From contig OZ255630.1 of assembly GCA_965276825.1 (NCBI GenBank), positions 620,001 to 684,000 on the forward strand: a stretch of 64,000 nucleotides of DNA. The letters run 5' to 3'. The DNA comes from G965276765 sp965276825. Its GTDB lineage: Bacteria > Actinomycetota > Acidimicrobiia > Acidimicrobiales > Palsa-688. Shown piece after piece: positions 26,817-34,970 of this stretch. Both the position numbers and the translations under genes were made by a program. Position 1 is the stretch's first letter. Every line of letters starts with the position of its first letter. The notes beneath the pieces were generated by a model, which saw only the letters and a program-made list of their open reading frames with translations, did not search any database and was not told the DNA's origin.

Positions 26817-28565
26817 CTAGTCGACCAGGGCGGACACGTTGGCTGCGGCGGAGGGGCGGGGCGCGGGCGGGGGCGGGGTGGCGGCGACCAGATCGGCGTA
26901 GAGGTCGATGGCCGCGGGGACGGCGAAGGGGGCGTGCAGGTTGGCGATCAGGCACTCGCCGGGCATGAGGGTCTGGATCTCGGCGCCCTGGGCGGAGATG
27001 TCCTGCTTGGACGAGGAGCGCAGCACGGAGCGATCCTTGTCGTCGGCCAGGCCGAGCACGAAGAACGTGTTGAACTGGCTGAGCAGCTGGTCGTCGAGCA
27101 ACCGGGGCTGCTGGGTGACGGCGCACAGGCCGACACCAAACTTCCTGCCTTCACGCGCCAGTCTCGGGAAGACGTTGGACTCCCGGTCCTTGTTGCCCGA
27201 CAGGACCCGCTGGGCCTCCTCCAGGGCCACGGCGACGACCGGCATCCTGGCGTGCAGGTCGGGGTCGTCGAGGTAGGCGCCCTGCCAGTGGTCGAGCACC
27301 CTGCGGGTGAGGAACGAGGCGACCAGCACCTCCTCGGTCGAGCCGAGGCCGCTCACGTCGACCAGCACGACCTTGCCGGCGAGCAGGTCGGCGACGATGC
27401 GGCCGCCGACCGACAGGCTCGGATCGGGGGAGATGCAGCGGAGGGTGACGATGCGCCGGGCGCGGCGGTGCACGACCTGCAGGGTGGAGAGGGCGACACG
27501 TGCCGACAGCTCGACGTCGCGGAAGCCGGCCAGGTCCTCGATGCCGGCGAAGTCGGCCAGCCAGGCCAGGCCCTCGCCTCGGGAGGCGTCGGCGCCGTAG
27601 TGGCGCTCGAGCTCGTAGAGGGCCTCCTCCTGCGGGCGGCTCCACTCGTAGGCGGTGCGCAGGTCGTCGACCGAGAGCTCGGCGAGGGAGATGCGCAGTG
27701 AGCTGGTGCCGGGCAGCGACCGGTTGGCGTAGGTCCGCAGCGAAGCCGCGGCCCACGGGTGGCGGCCGAGGGCGGCCCGGTACTCGCCGTGGGGGTCGAT
27801 CACCAGCAGGCCGTAGCGGCCGTTGGCCCGCATCACCCCGGCCGCGATGACCTGCATCAGGTTCGACTTGCCCATGCCCGTGGTGGCGAAGATCCCGACG
27901 TGGGTGGCGAGCGACGCGCCGGGGATGCCGACGGCCAGGTCGACGACGGTCTCGCCGCTGCGGAGCCGGCCGACGGGCAGGTCGCCCATCCGCTCGGACA
28001 GGAACGCGAAGTCCTCGGCCTCCGGTGCGACGACCGCGGAGAACTGGGTGGGCAGGCTCTTGGGCTTGCGAAAGGTGCGGCGGGGCAGGCCCGGCGCCTC
28101 GGGGGGCGCCAGATAGCCGAGGCAGCGGCAGTCGGCCACCCGGTAGGTGCGTCTGGCCTGCTCGTGGAGGGGGTGGAGGCCGCGCTCGCCGCGCTCGTCG
28201 TCGGCCAGCAGCGTCCCGGCGATCCGCTCGGCCCAGCCCGGCTCGCGATGCTCGCTGCCGTAGGTGACGTCGACCACCCGGAACAGGTACCGCCGGTCGG
28301 TGCCCTCGTCGACCGCGACGAGCAGCTCCCCGAGGAACAGGTCCTCGTCGGGCGCGGCCCGGAAGGTCCCGTCGAGCACGTTGCGACCGAACAGGCGACC
28401 GCGCACCTGCCGACCCGAGGGGCGGGTCGGGTGCACCTGCGGATCCGGGGGCCGGGTCGGGTGCACCTGCGGATCCGGGGGCCCGGTCGGGTGCACCTGA
28501 GGCCCGGGTGGGCCGGCCGGGTGGACCAGGTGGTCCGGGGGGCGGGGGAGGGGGGAGTCGGCCAT
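26817..28565 (-). CDS. herA: HerA-like ATPase/translocase (DUF87)
   Basis: 582 residues: a Pro/His-rich N-terminal repeat region (1-50), a beta-barrel HAS-barrel-like domain (to about 190), then a FtsK/HerA ATPase with Walker A TTGMGKSN (about 228-235), YGLLVIDPHGEY (Walker B) and VVAVALEEAQRVLSG, plus the late motif CAVTQQPRLLD. HerA hexamers move DNA and drive the NurA nuclease in end resection. The start lies 1 base after the NurA stop, so nurA-herA is one transcript. Bacterial HerA also appears in phage-defence modules, but here the partner is a NurA protein. Confidence 0.88.
   Translation of the reverse strand: MADSPLPRPPDHLVHPAGPPGPQVHPTGPPDPQVHPTRPPDPQVHPTRPSGRQVRGRLFGRNVLDGTFRAAPDEDLFLGELLVAVDEGTDRRYLFRVVDVTYGSEHREPGWAERIAGTLLADDERGERGLHPLHEQARRTYRVADCRCLGYLAPPEAPGLPRRTFRKPKSLPTQFSAVVAPEAEDFAFLSERMGDLPVGRLRSGETVVDLAVGIPGASLATHVGIFATTGMGKSNLMQVIAAGVMRANGRYGLLVIDPHGEYRAALGRHPWAAASLRTYANRSLPGTSSLRISLAELSVDDLRTAYEWSRPQEEALYELERHYGADASRGEGLAWLADFAGIEDLAGFRDVELSARVALSTLQVVHRRARRIVTLRCISPDPSLSVGGRIVADLLAGKVVLVDVSGLGSTEEVLVASFLTRRVLDHWQGAYLDDPDLHARMPVVAVALEEAQRVLSGNKDRESNVFPRLAREGRKFGVGLCAVTQQPRLLDDQLLSQFNTFFVLGLADDKDRSVLRSSSKQDISAQGAEIQTLMPGECLIANLHAPFAVPAAIDLYADLVAATPPPPAPRPSAAANVSALVD
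28413..28532 (-). repeat. 30-bp tandem repeat in the HerA N-terminus
   Basis: GTGCACCTG recurs every 30 bases (28431, 28461, 28491) within a unit that encodes the 10-residue repeat DPQVHPTRPP; flanking copies are degenerate. It makes a Pro-rich extension before the HAS-barrel. Confidence 0.75.
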
Positions 28566-28566
28566 G

Positions 28567-29547
28567 TCAGCTCCGTTCCATCAGGCGGTGCCGGTCGGTG
28601 AAGGCCCGCTCGCGCACGTCGAAGGGGACTCCGGCGCGGTCCATGCCGGCCTGCACCCGGTCCCAGACCTCGGCCCGCAGCCAGCCCGGGCAGGCCGCCA
28701 GGCGGTCGGCGACGGTCAGCGGATACGGGTAACCGGGGAAGGCGGCGTCGTCGGCCAGGCCGGCGAGGTGGCCGAGGGCGGCCTCGGGATCGGTGCCACC
28801 GGCCAGGTCGACGCGGAAGGCGAACCGGGCGTCGGGGTCGAGACGGGCGATCGTGACGGTGAGGCCCGGCCCGAGGTCGTCCCGGGTGGACGCCACCTTG
28901 GCCCACCAGCGCGCCCTGGGCCCGAAGCGGGCCTCGGCCTCGCGTTCGAGGGAGCCGACGAGCGGCACCGTGCCCCGGGCCAGCGAGGAGTGCTTGGTCA
29001 CCCCGGCCAGGACCACCTCCCGCTCGGCGGCCCGCTGCAGCAGGGCCCCGATCCACGCGGCGGGGATCCGCCAGTCGGGCTGGAGGTCGCCGTCGACGAG
29101 CACCACGGCGCCTTCGTCGGCCGCGTCGACCGCGGCGGCGACGGCCTCCCACTCGCCCCAGTCCCGCAGCAGGTTGATGTCCACCGCAGCGTCCGGGGCG
29201 ACGGGGGAACCGAGGGCGGCGAGGGAGCGCCGCTCCTCGCCGCAGCCGAGCAGGTGAGGGCGCAGCTCGCCCTCGTCCTCGACCACCGCCCGCCCGTCGC
29301 GCCAGCGGACCGTCGCCGCCCTGGTCACGACCAGCTGCAGCGTGCGGGCGTCGGCCACCAGGGCCTGCCCGCCGTCGACCGCCCAGACGTCGGCCGGCGC
29401 CGGCCGGCTCACCAGGGGCGCCAGGGTGACCGTGGACTCGAAGACCAGTGCCGTCCCGGTCGGGTCGCGCAAGCCGTCTCCTCCGGTGGTCAGCAGGGCG
29501 GCCAGGCGCGACGCGGCCCCCTCGATGCGGTCGGCGACGGGCAGCAC
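28567..29547 (-). CDS. nurA: NurA-domain nuclease
   Basis: About 326 residues of the NurA 5'-3' nuclease family: VWAVDGGQALVADARTLQLV carries the first active-site aspartate, VVLVDGDLQPDW the second, and LAGVTKHSSLARGTVPLVG and the C-terminal PYPLTVADRLA are further family motifs. NurA acts with HerA to resect DNA ends. The start is uncertain: GTG 29547 is the best in-frame codon but has no good ribosome binding site. Divergent from ku with an 81-base gap. Confidence 0.82.
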   Translation of the reverse strand: MLPVADRIEGAASRLAALLTTGGDGLRDPTGTALVFESTVTLAPLVSRPAPADVWAVDGGQALVADARTLQLVVTRAATVRWRDGRAVVEDEGELRPHLLGCGEERRSLAALGSPVAPDAAVDINLLRDWGEWEAVAAAVDAADEGAVVLVDGDLQPDWRIPAAWIGALLQRAAEREVVLAGVTKHSSLARGTVPLVGSLEREAEARFGPRARWWAKVASTRDDLGPGLTVTIARLDPDARFAFRVDLAGGTDPEAALGHLAGLADDAAFPGYPYPLTVADRLAACPGWLRAEVWDRVQAGMDRAGVPFDVRERAFTDRHRLMERS

Positions 29548-29628
29548 CTGGCCAGCCTGCCATCCCCCGGTGACGGTCCCCGCGGACGGCCCGGTTGGCG
29601 GAGGGCGGGGATCGGGAAGGATGGAGCC

Positions 29629-30585
29629 ATGCCGCGAGCCATCTGGAGCGGGTCGGTCAGCTTCGGGCTGGTCAACGTCCCCGTCAAGCTGGTCACCGCC
29701 ACCTCCTCCAAGGACGTGCGCTTCCACCAGCTGCACGCGGCCGACGGCGCCCGCATCAACCAGCGGCGTGTCTGCTCGGCCGACGGCGAGGAGGTCGACT
29801 ACGCCGACATCGTCAAGGGCTACGACCTGGGCGGCGGTCGCTACGTCATCGTCGAGCCCGAGGAGCTGGCCGCGGTCGATCCGGCGGCGTCGCGCGCCAT
29901 CGACATCGAGGAGTTCGTCGATCTCGGAGAGATCGACCCGCTGTACTTCGAGCACAGCTACTACCTGGTGCCCGACGAGCGGGCGGCCAAGCCCTACGCC
30001 CTGCTGGTCGAGGCGATGACCAGGACCAACAAGGTGGCCCTCGGGCGCTTCGTGCTGCGCACCAAGCAGTACTGGGCCACCCTGCGGGCCCACGACGGGG
30101 TGCTGGTGCTCGCCACCATGCTCTACGAGGACGAGGTGATCGCCCCGGCCGACCTCGAGGTGCCGACCATGGACGCGGTGGCCCCGAGCGACAAGGAGCT
30201 GTCGATGGCGACCGCGCTGGTCGAGTCGCTGTCGAGCGCATTCGACCCGGGCCGCTACCGGGACGACCACCGCGACAAGGTCCTCGCCCTGATCGAGGCC
30301 AAGGCCGACGGCGAGGTCGTCACCCAGCCGGAGGAGGCCGAGACCACCGCGCCGGTCGTCGACCTGATGGCCGCGCTCGAGGCCAGCCTGGCGGCGGCCA
30401 AGGAGCGGGGCGCAGGGGGCAGGGCGTCCGACAGGAAGGGCAGGGCGACCAAGGGGTCCGGCGCGAAGGGGTCCGGCGCGAAGGGGTCCGGCGCGAAGGG
30501 GTCGGGGCCGAAGGAGCACGAAGGTGACGCCTCCGACGAGGCCGATGACGACCACGCCCGACGGTCCAAGGCCAAGTCGGCCTGA
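29629..30585 (+). CDS. ku: Ku, non-homologous end-joining protein
   Basis: 318 residues starting MPRAIWSGSVSFGLVNVPVK, the signature N-terminus of bacterial Ku, with YYLVPDERAAKPYALL and ATMLYEDEV later in the beta-barrel core. The homodimer rings broken DNA ends and recruits LigD. The C-terminus (about 260-318) is a basic Lys/Gly-rich tail with GAKGS repeats, as in other actinobacterial Ku proteins where it aids DNA binding. AAGGAT ends 6 bases before the ATG. The polymerase gene follows in the same direction. Confidence 0.95.
   Translation: MPRAIWSGSVSFGLVNVPVKLVTATSSKDVRFHQLHAADGARINQRRVCSADGEEVDYADIVKGYDLGGGRYVIVEPEELAAVDPAASRAIDIEEFVDLGEIDPLYFEHSYYLVPDERAAKPYALLVEAMTRTNKVALGRFVLRTKQYWATLRAHDGVLVLATMLYEDEVIAPADLEVPTMDAVAPSDKELSMATALVESLSSAFDPGRYRDDHRDKVLALIEAKADGEVVTQPEEAETTAPVVDLMAALEASLAAAKERGAGGRASDRKGRATKGSGAKGSGAKGSGAKGSGPKEHEGDASDEADDDHARRSKAKSA
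30451..30510 (+). repeat. 15-bp tandem repeat (4 copies) in the Ku C-terminal tail
   Basis: AAGGGGTCCGGCGCG is repeated at 30451, 30466, 30481 and (degenerate) 30496, encoding KGSGA repeats that lengthen the basic tail. Confidence 0.85.
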
Positions 30586-30621
30586 GCGTCCACGCCCGCG
30601 GCGACAGGAGCAGAGGGGGGA

Positions 30622-31518
30622 ATGGCGAAGCCGGGTGGCGCCGAGGTGGAGATCGGCGGGCGCACCCTCTCGCTGTCCAACCTCGACAAGGTGCTGTGGC
30701 CGGCAACCGGCTTCACCAAGGGCGCCATGATCGACTACTACGGCCGGATCGCACCGGTGCTCGTCCCCCATCTCGCCGGCCGGGCCATCACGCTCCGACG
30801 GTGGCCGAACGGCGTGGAGGCGGCGTCGTGGTTCGAGAAGAACTGCCCGTCGCACCGACCCCCGTGGCTGCAGACCGTCGACATGGGCGGGGTCGGCTAC
30901 TGCCTGCTCGACGAGCCGGCCGCGGTCGTCTGGACGGCCAACCTGGCCGCCGTCGAGCTGCACCCGACCCTCGCCGCCGCGCCGGACCTGGAGCGGCCGA
31001 CCTTCGTCGTGTTCGACCTGGACCCTGGGCCGCCGGCCGACATCGTGACCTGCGCCCGTCTGGCCCTGGTCATCAAGGAGCTGCTCGACCGGCTCGGCCT
31101 CCGGGCCTGGGCCAAGACCTCGGGGAGCAAGGGCCTGCAGCTGTACGTCCCGACCGGTCGGCAGGGCTACCCGGAGACCCGGGGCTTCGCCCAGGGCGTC
31201 GCCCTCCTGCTCGAGCGGACCCACCCGGACCTGGTCGTGAGCACCCAGGACAAGGCGGCGAGGGGGGGCAAGGTCCTGATCGACTGGAGCCAGAACGTGG
31301 CGTCGAAGACCACCGTCGCGGTCTACTCGCTGCGCGCCAGGGAGGCGCCCGGCGTGTCCACGCCCGTGACCTGGGAGGAGGTCGCCGACGCCGCCGAGCG
31401 CTCGGACGGCGCGGGGCTGCGCTTCTCCCCCGACGACGTCCTCCGACGCGTCGACCAGCGCGGCGATCTGATGGCACCGGTCCTCCAGGTGACCCAGGAG
31501 GTCCCGGCGCTTGGCTGA
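30622..31518 (+). CDS. LigD-type polymerase domain protein (NHEJ primase-polymerase)
   Basis: 298 residues of the archaeo-eukaryotic-primase-like PolDom: LDKVLWPATGFTKGAMIDYY, VFDLDPGPPADI with the metal-binding DxD, KTSGSKGLQLYVPTG, and KVLIDWSQNVASKTTVAVYS with the third aspartate. It fills gaps at joined ends with Ku and a ligase. It is stand-alone, with no ligase or phosphoesterase domain, and no ATP-dependent ligase gene is in the window. In many relatives the KGLQ glutamine is histidine. Confidence 0.9.
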   Translation: MAKPGGAEVEIGGRTLSLSNLDKVLWPATGFTKGAMIDYYGRIAPVLVPHLAGRAITLRRWPNGVEAASWFEKNCPSHRPPWLQTVDMGGVGYCLLDEPAAVVWTANLAAVELHPTLAAAPDLERPTFVVFDLDPGPPADIVTCARLALVIKELLDRLGLRAWAKTSGSKGLQLYVPTGRQGYPETRGFAQGVALLLERTHPDLVVSTQDKAARGGKVLIDWSQNVASKTTVAVYSLRAREAPGVSTPVTWEEVADAAERSDGAGLRFSPDDVLRRVDQRGDLMAPVLQVTQEVPALG

Positions 31519-31542
31519 GCGCCCTGCGGGTAGGACCGGGCC

Positions 31543-31758
31543 ATGGCAACGCATCTCCGCAAGGGTGACCGGGTGTCGTGGAACACGTCGCAGGGCGAGA
31601 CGACCGGCACCGTCGAGCGCAGGCTGAGCGGTCCGACCTCGGTCAAGGGCCACCACGTCGAGGCCAGCGGCGACGACCCGCAGTACCTGGTCGAGAGCGA
31701 CAAGACGGGCGCTCGGGCCGCCCACAAGCCGACCGCGCTCCGTCGGAGGGCCAGGTAG
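31543..31758 (+). CDS. DUF2945 (HVA1/Tudor-like) domain protein
   Basis: 71 residues: LRKGDRVSWNTSQGETTGTV and YLVESDKTGARAAHKPTAL define the DUF2945 family, a small beta-barrel of unknown function. The stop overlaps the GTG of the ChaB gene by one base. Small proteins of this type often sit beside actinobacterial Ku/LigD genes, but a repair role is not shown. TAGGAC lies 6 bases before the ATG. Confidence 0.85.
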   Translation: MATHLRKGDRVSWNTSQGETTGTVERRLSGPTSVKGHHVEASGDDPQYLVESDKTGARAAHKPTALRRRAR

Positions 31759-32183
31759 TGGCCGGGTTGTCGAAGCGGGAGAAGGACGAGCTGCCCGGCA
31801 CCCTGGAGCGCTCGCCCGAGCACGCGCAGGAGACCTTCGTGCGGACCAAGGAGTCGGCCGAGGAGACCTACGACGGCGATGGCGGCGCGGCGTCGCGAGT
31901 GGCCTGGTCGTCGGTGAAGCACAGCTACGAGAAGGTGGGCGACCGCTGGGAGGCCAAGGGCCACAAGGGACCGAGCGACGCCCAGTCGGCCCGGCCGAGC
32001 GGCGCGGCCAAGCGGGACCGACCCGTTGCGACCGCAGGTGGGGTGGATGCGTCCGCCACCAAGGGGCACCTGCTCGACGTGGCCCGCCGTCTCGACGTGC
32101 GCGGCAGGAGCCGGATGACCAAGGCCGAGCTGGTCCACGCCATCGACGCAGCCAACGTGAAGGCGACCCGCCAGGCGCGTTAG
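31758..32183 (+). CDS. ChaB family protein with Rho-N-like C-terminal domain
   Basis: 141 residues. The N-terminal ChaB domain (LPGTLERSPEHAQETFVRT through AWSSVKHSYEKVGDRW) is joined by a polar linker to a SAP/Rho-N-like helical motif (HLLDVARRLDVRGRSRMTKA, ELVHAI). ChaB is named from E. coli cation transport, but its role in actinobacteria is unknown; the Rho-N-like motif suggests nucleic acid binding. Translationally coupled to the DUF2945 gene. Confidence 0.83.
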   Translation: MAGLSKREKDELPGTLERSPEHAQETFVRTKESAEETYDGDGGAASRVAWSSVKHSYEKVGDRWEAKGHKGPSDAQSARPSGAAKRDRPVATAGGVDASATKGHLLDVARRLDVRGRSRMTKAELVHAIDAANVKATRQAR

Positions 32184-32273
32184 GACAGGCCCTCGGGACG
32201 AGACCGCGGCGACGCTGCGTCGCGCCGCCGCCGCTCCCGGGGTAGGAGGCCCCGAGGACCGGAAGGGGTCAGA

Positions 32274-32585
32274 TCAGCTGAGCTCGATGTCGGACAGCAG
32301 GAGTCGCACCCCGCCGGTGGCGAGCTGCTGGATATCAGCGATGAGGGTGCCGCCCTCGGGCGTGGCCAGCGCGGCGGATGCGGTGGCGTAGTCGGCGAAG
32401 TACAGGTCAGCGGTGCGGTAGGCGGGCGTCGGGCTGCCGTCCTCCTTGGGGAACACCTTGGCGGTCTCGACCCGCTGCACATCGGGCAGCTTCGACGCCA
32501 GGCTCAGGTGCTCGTTGGCGTAGTGCTGCTCGAAGGCGGCGGGGTCGGTGGGGTTGTCGTAGACGACGGTCAGCTTCGCGGTCAT
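32274..32585 (-). CDS. EthD family protein
   Basis: 103 residues of ferredoxin-like fold: MTAKLTVVYDNPTDPAAFEQ followed by HYANEHLSLASKLP is the EthD signature (FexHY..EH). EthD proteins occur with ether- or quinone-degrading systems; the exact role is unknown. It is a single leftward gene with TACGAC 6 bases before its ATG. Confidence 0.82.
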   Translation of the reverse strand: MTAKLTVVYDNPTDPAAFEQHYANEHLSLASKLPDVQRVETAKVFPKEDGSPTPAYRTADLYFADYATASAALATPEGGTLIADIQQLATGGVRLLLSDIELS

Positions 32586-32658
32586 GTCCGGGTCGTACCC
32601 GCACGGCCGCCAACCGATGCGCAGCGTCGGCGGGATGGTTGGGGCGACCGGGCACGGT

Positions 32659-32664
32659 TAGCGT
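32659..32664 (+). promoter_or_regulatory. -10 element (TAGCGT) of the disulfide oxidoreductase gene
   Basis: TAGCGT lies exactly 6 bases before the ATG at 32671 with no ribosome binding site between. Confidence 0.55.
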
Positions 32665-32670
32665 CTGGCC

Positions 32671-34158
32671 ATGGCCGAGCGCGAGACCGACACGTGGGAC
32701 ATCGTCATCATCGGCGGCGGCCCGCCGGCGGAGAACGCCGGGCAGTACGCGGTGGTCGGCAGCGACCGGAGCGCGGTGATCGTCGAGGCCGAGCTGGTCG
32801 GCGGCGAGTGCTCCTACTGGGCGTGCATGCCGAGCAAGGCGCTCCTGCGCCCCGTCGAGGTCCTCGAGGCGGCCCGCAACCTGCCGGGCGTGGCGCAGGC
32901 GGTGACCGGGGAGCTCGACGTGGACGCCGTGCTGGCCAGGCGGGACTCGTTCACCAGCAACCACGACGACAGCTCCCAGGTCGAGTGGGCCAACGGGGCC
33001 GGCATCGACGTGGTGCGCGGTCGGGGCCGCCTGGCCGGGGAGAAGGCGGTCGAGGTCGTCGCCCCGGACGGGTCCACCCGCGTCCTCCACGCCCGACTGG
33101 CGGTGGTCGTGGCCACCGGCACCACCGCGTCGGTACCCCCGGTCACGGGGCTGCGCGAGGCGCACCCGTGGACGTCGCGCGACGTGACCAACCTGCGCCA
33201 GGTCCCCCGCCGGGTGGCGGTCATCGGCGGTGGGGTCGTCGCCTGCGAAGCCACCACCTGGCTCAGCGGCCTCGGCGCCGACGAGGTCACGGTCGTCGAG
33301 CCGGCCCCCTCGCTGCTCGGCCACCAGGAGCCCTTCGCGGCCGAGATGACCGAGACCCGCCTGCGGGACAAGGGCGTGACCGTGCTGACGGGCACCACCG
33401 TCGACTCGGTGTCACGCCCCGACGCGGCCGACACCGGCGTCGGCCGGATCCACGGCGGCCCGGCGACGGTGACCGCCGGCGGCCGCACCTTCGAGGTCGA
33501 CGAGGTGGTCGTCGCCGCCGGCCGCACGCCCGCGTCGGCCGACATCGGCCTCGAGACCGTGGGGGTGGACGTCCGCGACGGCGCGGGCTTCGTCACCGTC
33601 GACGACCACATGGGCGTCGTCGGCGTGGCCGGCGACTGGCTCTATGCCATCGGCGACATCTGCGGCCGGGCTCTGCTCACCCACATGGGCAAGTACCAGG
33701 GGCGCATCGCCGGTGACGTGATCGCGGCGCGCGCCGAGGGGCGGCCGCTCGACGGGTCCCGCTACCGGGACGTCGCCGACCACGGCCAGGTGCCCGCCGT
33801 GGTCTTCGCCGACCCACAGGTGGCGTCGGTCGGCCTCACCGAGGCCAAGGCGCGGGAGGCGGGCATCGACGTCGAGACCCTCGAGTACGACCTCGGCTCG
33901 GTGTCGGGCGCGGTGCTGCTGCGCGACGGCTACTCGGGACGGGCCAAGCTGGTCGTCGACCGCGCGGCCGACGTGATCGTCGGGGCCACCTTCGTCGGCC
34001 CCGACGTCGCCGAGCTGCTCCACGCGGCCACCACCGCGGTCGTCGCTCGGGTCACCCTCGACACCCTCTGGCACGTCGTGCCCTCCTATCCCACGGTCAG
34101 CGAGGTGTGGCTCCGGCTGCTCGAGGCCAGGCGCGAGCAGCAGCGGGCTCAGCGGTAG
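32671..34158 (+). CDS. Pyridine nucleotide-disulfide oxidoreductase (class I, mercuric reductase/Lpd-like)
   Basis: 495 residues. FAD site IVIIGGGPPAENAGQYA, redox-active disulfide GGECSYWACMPSK (CxxxxC), NAD(P) site VAVIGGGVVACEATTWL, second FAD motif WLYAIGDICG and a dimerisation domain ending HVVPSYPTVSEVWLRLLE. It reduces a disulfide or metal substrate with NAD(P)H; there are no extra cysteines for Hg(II) handling, so mercuric reductase is not indicated. It overlaps the converging TauE gene by 10 bases. Confidence 0.88.
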   Translation: MAERETDTWDIVIIGGGPPAENAGQYAVVGSDRSAVIVEAELVGGECSYWACMPSKALLRPVEVLEAARNLPGVAQAVTGELDVDAVLARRDSFTSNHDDSSQVEWANGAGIDVVRGRGRLAGEKAVEVVAPDGSTRVLHARLAVVVATGTTASVPPVTGLREAHPWTSRDVTNLRQVPRRVAVIGGGVVACEATTWLSGLGADEVTVVEPAPSLLGHQEPFAAEMTETRLRDKGVTVLTGTTVDSVSRPDAADTGVGRIHGGPATVTAGGRTFEVDEVVVAAGRTPASADIGLETVGVDVRDGAGFVTVDDHMGVVGVAGDWLYAIGDICGRALLTHMGKYQGRIAGDVIAARAEGRPLDGSRYRDVADHGQVPAVVFADPQVASVGLTEAKAREAGIDVETLEYDLGSVSGAVLLRDGYSGRAKLVVDRAADVIVGATFVGPDVAELLHAATTAVVARVTLDTLWHVVPSYPTVSEVWLRLLEARREQQRAQR

Positions 34159-34940
34159 GCCTCGACGCCGAGGACCACCGCGAGCACCGTCCCGCCGACG
34201 GCGATGACCGCCCTGAGCGGTCCCGACGGCACCCGCCGGAGCACGGCAGGCCCGAGCCGGCCGCCGATCAGGCAGCCTGCGCCGAGCGGCACGGCGGCGC
34301 GCCAGTGGACCGGGCCGGCGAAGGCGAACACCACGGAAGCGGCCAGGTTGGCCGACCCGAGCACCGCGTTCTTCACGGCGGACGCGCGCGGCAGGCTCTC
34401 CGCCGTCAGGGCCAGCAGCGCGCCGAGGACCAGCACGCCGGCCGCCGCGCCGAAGTAGCCGCCGTAGAAGGCGACGGCGGTGACGACCACGACCAGCGCC
34501 CGCCGGGTCCGCACGGCGACGGGCGGCCCACCGCCGTGGGGCGCCGAGCCCGGCCCGACCGGTCGGATCCTCCGCACCGGGACGAGGACGGCCAGCGCGC
34601 CGAGCAGGATCAGCCACGGCACGACCCGCTCGAAGACCGCCGACGAGGTGACCAGCACCGCGCCGCCGCCGGCCGCACCCCCCGCGAACCCGAGCGGGAC
34701 CAGGACCCGCAGACGCCGGCGCTGCCCGGCCAGCTCGACGCGTGACGAGCTGAGCGAGCCCACGCCGCTCGCCACCAGGGCCACGGTGTTGGTCACGTTG
34801 GCCGCGATCGGGGACAGGCCGCTCGCCAGCAGCGCCGGGTAGGTGACGACCGACGCCAGGCCCGCGATGCTGCCCGTCAGGCCGCCGGCGACTCCCGCGG
34901 CCACGAGACCGGCGGCGTCGGCGGCGGACATCGCGCCCAT
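34149..34940 (-). CDS. TauE/SafE family sulfite/organosulfonate exporter-like permease
   Basis: 263 residues with about eight hydrophobic segments. GGLTGSIAGLASVVTYPALL and LSPIAANVTNTVAL followed by NAVLGSANLAASVVFA are TauE/SafE signatures. Substrates of the family range from sulfite to sulfoacetate; none can be assigned. A second start (MSAADAAG) lies 9 bases inside. Confidence 0.85.
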   Translation of the reverse strand: MGAMSAADAAGLVAAGVAGGLTGSIAGLASVVTYPALLASGLSPIAANVTNTVALVASGVGSLSSSRVELAGQRRRLRVLVPLGFAGGAAGGGAVLVTSSAVFERVVPWLILLGALAVLVPVRRIRPVGPGSAPHGGGPPVAVRTRRALVVVVTAVAFYGGYFGAAAGVLVLGALLALTAESLPRASAVKNAVLGSANLAASVVFAFAGPVHWRAAVPLGAGCLIGGRLGPAVLRRVPSGPLRAVIAVGGTVLAVVLGVEAYR

Positions 34941-34970
34941 CTTGGCAGTCGGCCGTCCAGGGACGGCCGC

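Noticed and set aside
26817..28565. Phage-defence HerA module
   Set aside because: The coupled partner is a NurA nuclease next to ku, not a SIR2 or DUF4297-type effector; a repair role is simpler.
32671..34158. Mercuric reductase
   Set aside because: The CxxxxC disulfide is present, but there is no N-terminal HMA domain and no C-terminal vicinal cysteine pair, and no mer genes are nearby.
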